This document shows positions 44,729-54,264 of a DNA stretch of 64,000 nt, one piece after another. The number at the start of each line of letters is the position of its first letter. The first letter of the stretch is position 1. Source of the DNA: Paracoccus shandongensis (GTDB taxonomy: Bacteria; Pseudomonadota; Alphaproteobacteria; Rhodobacterales; Rhodobacteraceae); contig NZ_JAFLRK010000006.1 of NCBI RefSeq assembly GCF_017315735.1, positions 62,001 through 126,000 of the forward strand, read 5' to 3'. The notes under the pieces are model-generated. The model saw only the letters and a list, made by a program, of their open reading frames with translations, searched no databases and was not told the origin of the DNA. The position numbers and the translations under genes were made by a program.

Positions 44729-46477
44729 ATGAAGAAACGCAATGTGGACCCGATCACGCTGTCGGTGGTGCGCGGCGTGCTGGAAACCGCCCAGCGGGAA
44801 ATGACGCTGACCCTGGAACAGACGGCGCGCAGTTCGGTCTTCAACCTGGCGCATGACTATTCGACCGCGCTGTTCAACCACACGCCCGAGATGATCCTGC
44901 AGGGCCAGGACATCCCGATCCACCTGGGTTCGCTGATCCCGGCGATGAAGTCGGTCGCGGGATATTTCGAGGGCGACATCCACGAGGGCGACCTGATCCT
45001 GCACAACGATCCGGCCTATGGCGGGTCGCACATCATCGACACCTGCATGTACATGCCGGTCTTCTATCAGGGCGAGCTGGTCTTCTGGACGGTCTGCAAG
45101 GGCCACCTGACCGATATCGGCGGCCCGGTGCCCGCCGGCTACAACCCCAACGCCAAGGAGATCTTTGCCGAAGGGCTGCGCATCCCGCCGGTCAAGATCT
45201 GGGACCGGGGCCGTCCCCGCAAGGACGTGATGAACCTGCTGCTGACCAACATGCGGGCGCGCCGCGACCAGGAAGGCGACTTCAACGCCCTGATCGGGGC
45301 CTGCCAGGTCGGCGCGCGGGCCCTGATCCGCATGATGGACAAATACGGCAAGGAGGTCGTGCAGGACTGCATCGCCGAACTGCTGGACATGGCCGAGGCG
45401 CATATGCGCAAGCTGATCGCCGAGGTGCCCGACGGCACCTATTCCGGCACCGCCATCCTGGAGGACGCGGGCCACGGCTTCGGCGATTTCGAGATCACGG
45501 CCACCGTCACCATCGCCGGCGACAGCTGCCACATCGCCGTCAACTCGCCCCCGCAGGTGCCCTATTTCATCAACAGCTATGAAGGAAACAGCCATTCCGG
45601 CGTTTACCTGGGGCTGATGATGTTCGCCCAGCTTCCGCCGCCCTATAACGAGGGGCTGTATCGCTGCGTGACGACGGACATGGGGCCCAAGGGGACGCTG
45701 TGCAACGCGCAGTCGCCCGCGCCGCACATGAACTGCACCACCACACCGATGGAAACGCTGACCGACGCGGTGCGGCTGGCCTTCGAACAGGCGGCGCCCG
45801 CCAAGGTGTCGGCCAGCTGGGGCCATGCCAACGGCTGCAACATCGCCGGCTGGGACACCCGCCACGACGAGGAATACGTAACCATGGTGCTGGCCTCAAT
45901 CATCTCGGGGGCGGGGGCCACGGCGACGCAGGACGGCTGGCACGCCTGCGGGCCGGAATGCTGCTTCGGCGCGCTGACCAGCGGCGATATAGAGATGCTG
46001 GAACACAGCTATCCGATCATCATCCACCGCTATTCCCTGATGGAGGATTCGGGCGGCGCGGGCAAGCATCGCGGCGGCTCCGGCACCTGCTGGGAGGTCG
46101 AGCCGCTGGACAGCCCGATGACGCTGATCACCTTTGGGGAAGGCCGCCGCATCCCCGCCATGGGCGCGGCCGGCGCCCGGTCCGAGATGGTGGAAACCAA
46201 GGTCGGCCGGCTTGAGGTCACGCGGAACGGCGAAACCCGGGTCATCACCGAAAACGTGATCGAGACCATCCAGCCCGGCGAACGCGCGGCCAACAAGAAC
46301 CCCGGCGGCGGCGGTTACGGCAACCCGTTCGAACGCGACATCGCTCGCGTTCTGCAGGATGTCCGCGACGGCCTTGTCAGCGTCGAGGGCGCGCGCCGCG
46401 ACTATGGCGTGGTGATCGCCGATCCCGCATCGCTGACCGTGGACGAGGCCGCGACCGCGCGCCTGCGCGCCGCCTGA
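44729..46477 (+). CDS. hyuB: Hydantoinase B/oxoprolinase family subunit (ATP-dependent cyclic amide hydrolase)
   Basis: This 582-residue protein is a HyuB subunit. Family features are VRGVLETAQREMTLTLEQTARS near 15-36, HNDPAYGGSHIIDTCMYMPVF near 90, VCKGHLTDIGGPVPAG near 115 (metal-binding His and Asp), and the C-terminal GGAGKHRGGSGT. HyuB with HyuA opens 5-oxoproline, N-methylhydantoin or lactams at the cost of ATP. Known relatives include N-methylhydantoinase, caprolactamase CapAB and the valerolactamase OplBA. GGAGGAGC precedes the ATG. The partner subunit gene follows after 74 bases. The substrate cannot be assigned from sequence. Confidence 0.9.
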   Translation: MKKRNVDPITLSVVRGVLETAQREMTLTLEQTARSSVFNLAHDYSTALFNHTPEMILQGQDIPIHLGSLIPAMKSVAGYFEGDIHEGDLILHNDPAYGGSHIIDTCMYMPVFYQGELVFWTVCKGHLTDIGGPVPAGYNPNAKEIFAEGLRIPPVKIWDRGRPRKDVMNLLLTNMRARRDQEGDFNALIGACQVGARALIRMMDKYGKEVVQDCIAELLDMAEAHMRKLIAEVPDGTYSGTAILEDAGHGFGDFEITATVTIAGDSCHIAVNSPPQVPYFINSYEGNSHSGVYLGLMMFAQLPPPYNEGLYRCVTTDMGPKGTLCNAQSPAPHMNCTTTPMETLTDAVRLAFEQAAPAKVSASWGHANGCNIAGWDTRHDEEYVTMVLASIISGAGATATQDGWHACGPECCFGALTSGDIEMLEHSYPIIIHRYSLMEDSGGAGKHRGGSGTCWEVEPLDSPMTLITFGEGRRIPAMGAAGARSEMVETKVGRLEVTRNGETRVITENVIETIQPGERAANKNPGGGGYGNPFERDIARVLQDVRDGLVSVEGARRDYGVVIADPASLTVDEAATARLRAA

Positions 46478-46551
46478 TCCCCCATTCCCATGACGCCGGG
46501 GCCTGCACGGCCTGCCGCCTGCGCCCCGGCTTTCCGCAAAGGATCCATCCC

Positions 46552-48675
46552 ATGCAGAACCAGTATCGTCTTGGCATCGACGCCGGCGGCACCTTCACCG
46601 ACTTCATCCTGGCCGACCGCAAGGGCGAGGTGCGCATCTTCAAGGCGCTGTCCACGCCCAACCGCCCGACCGAGGCCATTCGCAACGGCCTGAAGATCAT
46701 CGAGGAGGAAACCGGCCTTTCGCCCGAAACCATCGTCTCGAACGCGGATCTGTGCATCAACGGCACCACCGTGGGCCTGAACGCGCTGATCACCCATACC
46801 GGCGCCAAGACCGGCCTGATCGCCACCAAGGGCCACGAGGACAGCATCGAGATCCGCCTGGGCCACAAGGAAGACGGCTATCGCTATGATCCCGAATACC
46901 CGCCCGCGACCATGCTGGTGCCACGGTATTTGCGGCGCGGCGTGTCCGAACGCGTGCTGTCGAACGGCACCGTCCACACGCCCCTGAACGAAGACGAGGT
47001 GCGCGAAGCCTGCCGCCATTTCCTGCGCGAAGGCGTGGAATCGGTCGCCATTTCCTTCGTCTGGTCGGTCCTGCATCCCGACCACGAACAGCGCGCCGCC
47101 GCCATCGTGCGCGAGATGATGCCCAACGTGCGCCTGACCATCGGCAGCCAGCTTTACCCGCAGGTGCGCGAATACACCCGCACCTCGACCGCGATCGTGA
47201 ACGCCTATCTGGCGCCGATCCTGCAACGCTATGTCCGGGCCGTGGATGCCTATTTCCAGCGTCTAGGCGCGCGCCAGCCGGTGCGTTACTTCCAGTCGAA
47301 CGGCGGGCTGGCGCTTGGCCGGATCGTGGCCGACCAGTCGGTCTATGCGATCAATTCCGGTCCCGCATCCGCGCCGCAGGCCGCGATGTGGCTGGGCGAG
47401 CCCTGGGGGATGCGCGACATCATCACGGTGGACATGGGCGGCACGTCCTTCGACATCACCCTGACCCGCGACGGCCGCGCCAATGTGTCCAAGAACATCG
47501 ACTTCCTGCGCTATCGCATCGGCATCCCGATGATCCAGGTGGAAACCCTGGGTGCGGGCGGCGGCTCGATCGGCTGGATCGACGGCATGGGCCTGTTGCA
47601 GATGGGTCCGCAATCGGCCGGGTCCGAACCCGGGCCCGCCTGCTATGGCAAGGGCGGCGAAAAGCCCACCACCACCGATGCGAACCTGGTCCTGGGCTAT
47701 CTGAACGCCGAAGGGCTGGTCGGCGGCCGCCTGCCGCTGGATGTGGAGAAGGCGCGGACGGCGATCCGCACGCATCTGGCCGATCCGCTGGGCATCAGCG
47801 TCGAAAAGGCCGCATACGGCATGTTCACCATCGTCAACAACAACATGGTGAACGCCATCCGCCGGGTGTCGGTGGAACGCGGCTATGACCCGCGCGACTT
47901 CGTGCTGAACTGCGCGGGCGGCGCCACGGGCGCGCATATCACGGCGCTGGCGCGCGAGATGGGCATCCGCAAGGTGCTGGTCTCGAAACTCGCCTCGGGG
48001 CTTTGCGCCTTTGGCCAGATCCTGTCGGACGTGAAATACAACTACATGGCCCCCGCGCCCGTGCGGCTGGAAGGGGCCGAAGCCGCCGCCCATCTGGACC
48101 GGCTGTTCAACGGGCTGGAGACGCGGGGCCGCGAGGATCTGGCCCTGGACGGCTTCACCGAGCAGAAGGTCAGCATCCGCCGCAGCCTGGACATGCGCTA
48201 TGTCGGGCAGGTGCATGAATGCACCGTGGACGTGGACCCGTTCGAGATCACGGAAGCCGCGCTGGAACGCCTGAAGGCCGCCTTCCACGCCCGGCACGAG
48301 GAGCTTTACACCTATTCCGAGCCGAACAGCGCGGTCGAGGTCGTCAATGTCGAAAGCGCCATCACCGGCGCCGTGGACAGGCCCGGCCGGACCACCCTGG
48401 CCCCGGGCAAGGGCGCCCATTCCGCCCTGCGCGGCACGCGCGAGATGATCTTCAACGCCGAAGGCATCGCCCATGAAACGCCGGTCTATGACGGGGCGCT
48501 GCTGGGCGCGGGGGACCGCATTTCCGGCCCCGCCGTGATCCAGGAGGTGACGACGACCATCGTCATCGAACCCGGCTGGGTGGCGGACCTGCACGAATCG
48601 GGCGTCTATGTCCTGACCCTGGGGGCCGAGGCCCGGACGGCGCAGACCGCCGAACTGGCCGCCGAACACGCCTGA
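46552..48675 (+). CDS. hyuA: Hydantoinase A/oxoprolinase family subunit (ATP-binding)
   Basis: This 707-residue subunit of the actin-like ATPase superfamily phosphorylates the ring carbonyl so that the B subunit can hydrolyse it. Motifs: GIDAGGTFTDFILAD near 8-22 (phosphate loop), NGTTVGLNAL near 71, VDMGGTSFDITL near 297 (second phosphate loop), ETLGAGGGSIGWID near 335 and CAGGATGAHITALAREMG near 452. Size fits N-methylhydantoinase A and lactamase alpha subunits. AAAGGA precedes the ATG. Confidence 0.92.
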   Translation: MQNQYRLGIDAGGTFTDFILADRKGEVRIFKALSTPNRPTEAIRNGLKIIEEETGLSPETIVSNADLCINGTTVGLNALITHTGAKTGLIATKGHEDSIEIRLGHKEDGYRYDPEYPPATMLVPRYLRRGVSERVLSNGTVHTPLNEDEVREACRHFLREGVESVAISFVWSVLHPDHEQRAAAIVREMMPNVRLTIGSQLYPQVREYTRTSTAIVNAYLAPILQRYVRAVDAYFQRLGARQPVRYFQSNGGLALGRIVADQSVYAINSGPASAPQAAMWLGEPWGMRDIITVDMGGTSFDITLTRDGRANVSKNIDFLRYRIGIPMIQVETLGAGGGSIGWIDGMGLLQMGPQSAGSEPGPACYGKGGEKPTTTDANLVLGYLNAEGLVGGRLPLDVEKARTAIRTHLADPLGISVEKAAYGMFTIVNNNMVNAIRRVSVERGYDPRDFVLNCAGGATGAHITALAREMGIRKVLVSKLASGLCAFGQILSDVKYNYMAPAPVRLEGAEAAAHLDRLFNGLETRGREDLALDGFTEQKVSIRRSLDMRYVGQVHECTVDVDPFEITEAALERLKAAFHARHEELYTYSEPNSAVEVVNVESAITGAVDRPGRTTLAPGKGAHSALRGTREMIFNAEGIAHETPVYDGALLGAGDRISGPAVIQEVTTTIVIEPGWVADLHESGVYVLTLGAEARTAQTAELAAEHA

Positions 48676-48714
48676 GAGGAACAGGGGGCGGGGCCGACCG
48701 TGGCCCCGCCCGCG

Positions 48715-49293
48715 TCACAGATAGGGCGGCGTGCAGGCCGACACCACCACGGCCTCGCGGTCGCCCAGGTTGCGGAAGCGGTGGGGCAGGGTGGAATCGA
48801 ACAGATAGCTGTCGCCCGCCTTCAGCACCGCGATGTCCTCGCCCACGGTCAGCTCGATCTCTCCGGCGATGACCACGCCGCCTTCATGCGAGGCGTGTTC
48901 CAGCATCTGCTCGCCCGTGTCGGCGCCCGGTTCATAGCGTTCGTGCAGGATTTGCAGGTTGTGCGCTCGGGCGTCGCCCACCTGCTTCAGCGTGATCCGG
49001 CCCCGGGCGTCGTCCAGCGTCGAATACAGCCGCGCGGTCAGGTCGCGCATGTCCTGCGGGCGAAAGAACACCGCCTGGCTGGCCGGGATGTCGGGTTCGA
49101 AGAATTCCGACATCGTCAGGCCCATGCCACCCAGGATCTTGCGCAGGGACGCCACTGATGGGCTGGACCTGTTCGTCTCGATCATCGAAATCTGGCCATG
49201 CGGCACGCCCGAGGCATCCGCCAGCTGCCGCTGCGACAAACCCGCAGTTCTGCGCAAATCCCGCAGTCTTTCACCGACATTGAAGTCCTCCAT
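48715..49293 (-). CDS. XRE-family regulator with C-terminal cupin domain (PuuR-like)
   Basis: This 192-residue protein has an N-terminal XRE helix-turn-helix (about 8-62: LRDLRRTAGLSQRQLADASG, then ISMIETNRSSPSVASL) and a C-terminal cupin (about 120-188: HASHEGGVVIAGEIELTVGED and the GDSYLFDSTLPHRFRN His motif). PuuR-like members repress polyamine and GABA genes and respond to amines or amino acids. GGAAAGG precedes the ATG. It is divergent from the aminotransferase gene, and a perfect palindrome lies between them. Confidence 0.9.
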   Translation of the reverse strand: MEDFNVGERLRDLRRTAGLSQRQLADASGVPHGQISMIETNRSSPSVASLRKILGGMGLTMSEFFEPDIPASQAVFFRPQDMRDLTARLYSTLDDARGRITLKQVGDARAHNLQILHERYEPGADTGEQMLEHASHEGGVVIAGEIELTVGEDIAVLKAGDSYLFDSTLPHRFRNLGDREAVVVSACTPPYL

Positions 49294-49382
49294 GGGTTCA
49301 TCCTTTCCAGGCGGTAGCGGCCCCTCCTGCGTCACAGTGCTTGAATTCTTGTCGCAGAGTGCGCAGGATCATGAAAAATATT

Positions 49383-49398
49383 GCTCAATATATTGAGC
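49383..49398. promoter_or_regulatory. Perfect 16-bp palindrome, likely operator of the XRE-cupin regulator
   Basis: GCTCAATATATTGAGC is identical to its reverse complement. It stands out as an AT-rich site in the 143-base divergent region between the XRE-cupin gene and the aminotransferase gene, 39 bases before the latter's ATG. The position would block or activate transcription of both. That the XRE-cupin protein binds here is inference from position. Confidence 0.65.
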
Positions 49399-49436
49399 GA
49401 ACCATACTCAGAATCAACCCATCCGATGAGGTTCAG

Positions 49437-50732
49437 ATGACCAGCACCGCCGAACTGATTGCCCGCAAGTCCAACTCCGTCGCGCGCGGCGTGGGAACCC
49501 GGGGCATCTACGCCGCCCGGGCCGAGAATGCCGAGCTTTGGGACGCCGAAGGGCGCCGCTTCATCGACTTTGCCGCAGGCATCGCGGTGAACAACACCGG
49601 CCACCGCCACCCCCGCGTGATGGCCGCTGTCGCGGAACAGGCGCAGGCCTTCACCCATACCTGCTTCCATGTCGCGCCCTACGAATCCTATATCCGCCTG
49701 GCCGAACGCCTGAACGCCGCCACGCCCGGCGATTTCGCCAAGAAGACCATGCTGGTCACCACCGGGGCCGAGGCCGTCGAAAACGCGGTCAAGATGGCGC
49801 GCGCCTTTACCGGCCGGTCGGGCGTCATCTCGTTTTCCGGGGCCTTCCACGGGCGCACCCTTCTGGGCATGGCGCTGACCGGCAAGGTCGCGCCCTACAA
49901 GAAGGGCTTCGGCGCCATGCCGCCGGAAATCCTGCACGCGCCCTTCCCCAACGCCTTCCACGGCGTCAGCGAGGCCGAGGCCCTGGGGCAACTGGAACGC
50001 CTGCTGGCATCGTCCGTCGATCCCGAGCGCGTGGCCGCGATCATCATCGAGCCGGTGCAGGGCGAGGGCGGCTTCACCATCGCGCCGGTCAGCTTCCTGC
50101 GCGCGCTGCGCACGATCTGCGACCGCCACGGCATCGTGCTGATCGGGGACGAGGTGCAGGCCGGGATGGCGCGCACCGGGCGCATGTTCGGTTTCGACCA
50201 TGCGGGCGTGGCCCCCGACCTGGTGACGATGGCCAAGGGGCTGGCGGGCGGTTTCCCCCTGTCGGCCGTGACGGGCCGGGCCGCCATCGTGGACGCGCCC
50301 GATCCCGGCGGGATCGGCGGCACCTATGCGGGCAACCCGCTGGCGGTGGCGGCGGCCAATGCCGTCCTCGACGTGATCGCCGAGGAACGCCTGTGCGACC
50401 GCGCCGCCGAGATCGGCGAGGTGATCCGGGCGCGCCTGACGCAGATTGCCGCCCGGCAGGGCATGGAATGCATCGGCGAGGTGCGCGGCCTGGGCGCGAT
50501 GAACGCCTTTGAACTGGTGACCGACCGCGCCACCAACGCTCCCGACGCGGCCCTTGCCGGCGCCATCGTGGCCGAGGCCGAGGCGCGCGGGCTGATCCTT
50601 CTGTCCTGCGGCACCCGCTACAACGTGATCCGCCTGCTGCCGCCGCTGACCATCCCCATGGCGCAGCTGGACGAGGCGCTGGACATCATCGAAGCCTCGA
50701 TCGAGGCCGCGACGATGCGCCAGGCCGCCTGA
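49437..50732 (+). CDS. gabT: Class III omega-aminotransferase, 4-aminobutyrate aminotransferase-like
   Basis: This 431-residue PLP enzyme transfers the omega-amino group of GABA or 5-aminovalerate to 2-oxoglutarate. Visible motifs: TTGAEAVENAVKMAR near 106-120, SFSGAFHGRT near 131, EPVQGEGG near 203, LIGDEVQAGMARTGRMF near 236-252 (Asp to PLP nitrogen), and the lysine in MAKGLAGGFP near 266. The closest named families are GabT and DavT. GAGG precedes the ATG at 49437; the frame is open upstream but crosses the palindrome. It opens a five-gene operon. Confidence 0.92.
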   Translation: MTSTAELIARKSNSVARGVGTRGIYAARAENAELWDAEGRRFIDFAAGIAVNNTGHRHPRVMAAVAEQAQAFTHTCFHVAPYESYIRLAERLNAATPGDFAKKTMLVTTGAEAVENAVKMARAFTGRSGVISFSGAFHGRTLLGMALTGKVAPYKKGFGAMPPEILHAPFPNAFHGVSEAEALGQLERLLASSVDPERVAAIIIEPVQGEGGFTIAPVSFLRALRTICDRHGIVLIGDEVQAGMARTGRMFGFDHAGVAPDLVTMAKGLAGGFPLSAVTGRAAIVDAPDPGGIGGTYAGNPLAVAAANAVLDVIAEERLCDRAAEIGEVIRARLTQIAARQGMECIGEVRGLGAMNAFELVTDRATNAPDAALAGAIVAEAEARGLILLSCGTRYNVIRLLPPLTIPMAQLDEALDIIEASIEAATMRQAA

Positions 50733-50797
50733 TCCCTCCGGACGGCGGGCCTGCGGGCCTGCCGTCTTTCCGTTCCGCAATCGAAGGCAGGCCCCCC

Positions 50798-52237
50798 GTG
50801 TCCGACATCCGCCCCCACCTGATCAACGGCCGCTGGGTTCACGGCGGCGAGGCGGTCGAGAACCGCAACCCTTCGGACCGCGCCGACCTGATCGGGCTTT
50901 ACGCCGCGGGCAGCGCCGATGACGTGGCGCAGGCGGCAGAGGCGGCGGTGGCGGCGCAGCCCGCCTGGTTCGCGGCAGGCCCGCAGGCGCGCGCCGACCT
51001 GCTGGACCGCGTGGCCGCCGGGATCGAGGCGCGCGCGGCCGAGATCGCCACCACCCTGGCCCGCGAGGAAGGCAAGATCCTGCCCGAGGCCCTGGCCGAG
51101 GTGCGCCGGTCGGCCCAGATCTTCCGCTTCTTCGCCGGAGAGGCGCTGCGCATCCCCGGCGAGGCGCTGGCATCGGTCCGCCCCGGCGTGGACATCGAGG
51201 TCACGCGAGAGCCGGTGGGCGTGGTGGGCCTGATCACCCCCTGGAACTTTCCCGCCGCTATCCCCGCCTGGAAGGTCGCGCCCGCGCTGGCCTTCGGCAA
51301 CACGGTGGTGCTGAAGCCCGCCGACCTGGTGCCCGGCACCGCGCATCTGCTGGCCCAGGTCATCCAGGACGCCGATTGCCCGGCGGGCGTCTTCAACCTG
51401 GTCATGGGATCGGGCCGCGTCGTGGGCCAGGCCATCGTCGAGGCCCCCGGGATCGCCGCCCTGTCCTTTACCGGATCGGTCCCCACGGGCCGCGCCATCG
51501 CCGCCACCGCCATCGGCGGCATGAAGAAGCTGCAACTGGAAATGGGCGGCAGGAACCCGATGGTGGTCATGGACGACGCCGACCTGGACCTGGCGGTGGA
51601 TGCCTGCCTGAACGGCGCCTTCTATTCCACCGGCCAGCGCTGCACCGCGTCGTCGCGGCTGATCGTGCAGGCGGGCATCCACGACGCCTTCGTGGACCGG
51701 CTGTCGCGCGCGATGCTGGCCCTGCGCGTGGGCCCGGCGCTGGATCCCGCCAGCCAGATCGGGCCGGTAGTGTCGGGGGCGCAGCTTGAGGGCAACCTGC
51801 GCTATGTCGCCCTGGCGCGCGCCGAGGGTTGCGAGGTTCTGGGCGGCGAGCGCCTGGACGGCCCGACCGAGGGGTTCTTCCAGCGTCCCGCCCTGTTCCT
51901 GGGCGCCGACAACGCGATGCGCTGCGTGCGCGAGGAAATCTTCGGCCCCTGCGCGGCGGTGATCCGCGTCGACGATTTCGATCAGGCCGTCGCCATCGCC
52001 AATGACAGCGACTTCGGCCTGTCGGCGGGCATCTGCACCACGTCGCTGCGCCATGCGCGCGAATTCCGCAGGCGGGCGCGGGCGGGCATGGTGATGACGA
52101 ACCTGCCCACCGCGGGCGTCGATTACCACGTCCCCTTCGGCGGCACCAAGGGCAGCTCCTACGGTCCGCGCGAACAGGGCCGCCACGCGGTCGAGTTCCA
52201 CACGACCGTCAAGACCTCCTACTGCCTGGCGGGTTAG
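50798..52237 (+). CDS. NAD(P)-dependent aldehyde dehydrogenase (semialdehyde type)
   Basis: This 479-residue ALDH has the oxyanion Asn in TPWNF (Asn150), the catalytic Glu248 in LQLEMGG and the catalytic Cys282 in GQRCTAS. The sequence, with EVRRSAQIFRFFAGEALRI, fits the ketoglutarate semialdehyde/succinate semialdehyde/betaine aldehyde branch. After the aminotransferase it would oxidise the resulting omega-semialdehyde to a dicarboxylate. It has a GTG start behind GAAGG. The next gene starts immediately after its TAG. Confidence 0.92.
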   Translation: MSDIRPHLINGRWVHGGEAVENRNPSDRADLIGLYAAGSADDVAQAAEAAVAAQPAWFAAGPQARADLLDRVAAGIEARAAEIATTLAREEGKILPEALAEVRRSAQIFRFFAGEALRIPGEALASVRPGVDIEVTREPVGVVGLITPWNFPAAIPAWKVAPALAFGNTVVLKPADLVPGTAHLLAQVIQDADCPAGVFNLVMGSGRVVGQAIVEAPGIAALSFTGSVPTGRAIAATAIGGMKKLQLEMGGRNPMVVMDDADLDLAVDACLNGAFYSTGQRCTASSRLIVQAGIHDAFVDRLSRAMLALRVGPALDPASQIGPVVSGAQLEGNLRYVALARAEGCEVLGGERLDGPTEGFFQRPALFLGADNAMRCVREEIFGPCAAVIRVDDFDQAVAIANDSDFGLSAGICTTSLRHAREFRRRARAGMVMTNLPTAGVDYHVPFGGTKGSSYGPREQGRHAVEFHTTVKTSYCLAG

Positions 52238-53350
52238 ATGATGCAACAGTCCGACATCCTGACCATCAATCCCGGCACCACCACCACGCGGCTTGGCCTG
52301 TTCCGGGCCCAGGGCGCGGCGGTGACGCCCATCGCCGAGGAGACGATCGAGCATGACGAGACGGTGATGGCCCGCTTCGCCACCATCGCCGAACAGCTTC
52401 CCTTCCGGGGCGCGGCCATCCTGGACTGGCTGCAAGGCGCGGGCGCGGGCGCAAGGCTTGCGGCGGTCGCCGGGCGCGGCGGGATGCTGACGCCGGTTCC
52501 GGCGGGGGTGATCGCCGTCAACGACGACCTGGTCGATTTCGCGCTGCACCGGCCCGTGCATCAGCACGCCTCGAACCTGGGCGCGCCGCTGGCAAACCGC
52601 ATCGCGGCGGCGGCGGGATGCCCGGCCTTCGTGGTCGATCCGGTGTCGGTGGACGAACTGCCCCCCGTCGCCCGCCTGTCGGGCTGTCCCGACCTGCCGC
52701 GCTTTTCCTTTGTCCATGCGCTGAACATCCGCGCCTGCGGCAGGCGCCTGGCCGCTGACCTTGGCAAGCCCTTCGACCGGCTGGACGCTGTGGTGGCCCA
52801 TATGGGGGCGGGCATCTCCATCGCCGCGCTGAAGAGGGGGCGGATCGTCGAAAGCTCGAACCGGATGGAGATTTCGCCCTTTTCGCCGGAACGGGCGGGC
52901 GGTCTGCCGCCCATGTCGCTGATCGACCTGTGCTATTCCGGCGCCTATGACAAGGACACGCTGAAGCGGCGGCTGTACGGGCAGGGCGGCGTCTTCGCCT
53001 ATCTAGGCACCAAGGACATGCGCCGGGTCGAGGCGATGATCGACGCGGGCGACAACCGCGCCCGCCTGGTCTGGGAAGCGATGGTGTATCAGATCGCCCG
53101 GGCCATCGGCGCGGTCGCGTCCGTGCTGGATTTCCGGCCCGACGGCATCGTCCTGACCGGCGGCATGGCCCATTCCGCCCGGCTGACCGATGCCCTGACG
53201 CGGCGCTGCGCGGCGCTTGGTCCCCTGCGCATCTATCCCGGCAGCCACGAAAGCGAGGCGCTGGCCGCAGGCGCGGCCCGTGTCCTGGCGGGCGTCGAGA
53301 CCGCACGTTCCTGGCCCGTCACCCTTGATGTGGAGCCGCTGCCATGGTGA
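52238..53350 (+). CDS. buk: Butyrate kinase family protein
   Basis: This 370-residue protein of the acetate/butyrate kinase (ASKHA) family begins ILTINPGTTTTRLGLF near 7-22, as butyrate kinases do. It has AVAGRGGML near 75, VAHMGAGISIAAL near 185-198 and VLTGGMAHS near 303. The enzymes convert an acyl phosphate and ADP to acid and ATP, or the reverse. It starts directly after the ALDH stop and overlaps the phosphate acyltransferase gene by seven bases. Such kinases are typical of fermenters; in an aerobic-type gene set it is unusual. Confidence 0.9.
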   Translation: MMQQSDILTINPGTTTTRLGLFRAQGAAVTPIAEETIEHDETVMARFATIAEQLPFRGAAILDWLQGAGAGARLAAVAGRGGMLTPVPAGVIAVNDDLVDFALHRPVHQHASNLGAPLANRIAAAAGCPAFVVDPVSVDELPPVARLSGCPDLPRFSFVHALNIRACGRRLAADLGKPFDRLDAVVAHMGAGISIAALKRGRIVESSNRMEISPFSPERAGGLPPMSLIDLCYSGAYDKDTLKRRLYGQGGVFAYLGTKDMRRVEAMIDAGDNRARLVWEAMVYQIARAIGAVASVLDFRPDGIVLTGGMAHSARLTDALTRRCAALGPLRIYPGSHESEALAAGAARVLAGVETARSWPVTLDVEPLPW

Positions 53351-54264
53351 TCCGCAGCTTTGCCGAACTGGACCGGATGCTGCGGGGCCGCGCCCTGCTG
53401 CGCCCCGCCATCGCCGGGGCCGAGGATGCGGCCGTGCTGGACGCGCTGGTCGCCGCGGCGGATGCGGGGCTGGTCCGGGGGGCGGTCCTGACCGGAAACG
53501 GCAGGGCCATCCGCGCCATGCTGCCCGCCGCCCTGGCGGACCGGGTGACGGTCCTTGACGCGCCGGATGCCGCCACGGCCGCGTCCCTGGCGGTGGCCGC
53601 CATCCGGTCGGGCGGGGCCAACATGCTGGTCAAGGGCCAGGTGGACAGCGCCGCCTATCTGCGCGCCGTGGTGGCCCGCGACACCGGCCTGCGCGGCAGC
53701 GGCGTCTTGTCCAACCTGACGCTTGCGGAAATGCCCTCGGTCCCGCGCCTGATCGGGGCCACCGACAACGGTATCCTGCCTTTGCCGACGCTGGACCAGA
53801 AACGGGCGATCATCGCCAATGCGGCGGCGCTGTTCCACGCGCTTGGAGTCACCCCCCTGCGGGTCGCGGCCATCGCCGCATCCGAAAAGGTGGCCGACAG
53901 CCAGCCCGCCACCGTCGATGCCGCAGCCCTTGCGGCTGAGGCGGCGACGGGCGCCTTTGCGGGCGTTCTGGTCGATGGGCCCTTCGGCTATGACGTGGCC
54001 CTGTCGGAAGCGGCGGCGCGGAAGAAGGGCCTGGAAAATTCGCCCGTGGCCGGTCGCGCGGATCTGATCCTGTTCCCCTCGATCGAGGCGGGCAACGCCA
54101 CCGTCAAGGCCTGGAAGCTGCACGGCCAGGCGCGCACCGCCAGCATCGTGCTGGGCGCGCGGGTGCCGGTGTTGCTGAATTCCCGCGCCGACGGGACCGA
54201 CCAGCGGCTGCTGGGCTTTCTGCTGGCCGGGGCGCTGCTGGCCACCGAAGGGGTTCCGGCATGA
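53344..54264 (+). CDS. ptb: Phosphate acyl/butyryltransferase
   Basis: This 306-residue protein of the PTA_PTB family exchanges CoA and phosphate on a short or medium acyl group. Features: GGANMLVKGQVDSAAYLRAV near 80-99, IAASEKVADSQPATVDA near 177-193, and LVDGPFGYDVALSEAAARKKG near 214-234, followed by LILFPSIEAGN. It overlaps buk and the following dehydrogenase gene, so the pair is made in a fixed ratio. Acyl-chain preference is unknown; butyryl is only the family default. Confidence 0.9.
   Translation: MVIRSFAELDRMLRGRALLRPAIAGAEDAAVLDALVAAADAGLVRGAVLTGNGRAIRAMLPAALADRVTVLDAPDAATAASLAVAAIRSGGANMLVKGQVDSAAYLRAVVARDTGLRGSGVLSNLTLAEMPSVPRLIGATDNGILPLPTLDQKRAIIANAAALFHALGVTPLRVAAIAASEKVADSQPATVDAAALAAEAATGAFAGVLVDGPFGYDVALSEAAARKKGLENSPVAGRADLILFPSIEAGNATVKAWKLHGQARTASIVLGARVPVLLNSRADGTDQRLLGFLLAGALLATEGVPA

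Noticed and set aside
49341..49436. N-terminal extension of the aminotransferase to an ATG at 49341
   Set aside because: It would cover the palindromic operator and add 32 residues without family similarity; GAGG stands before the ATG at 49437.
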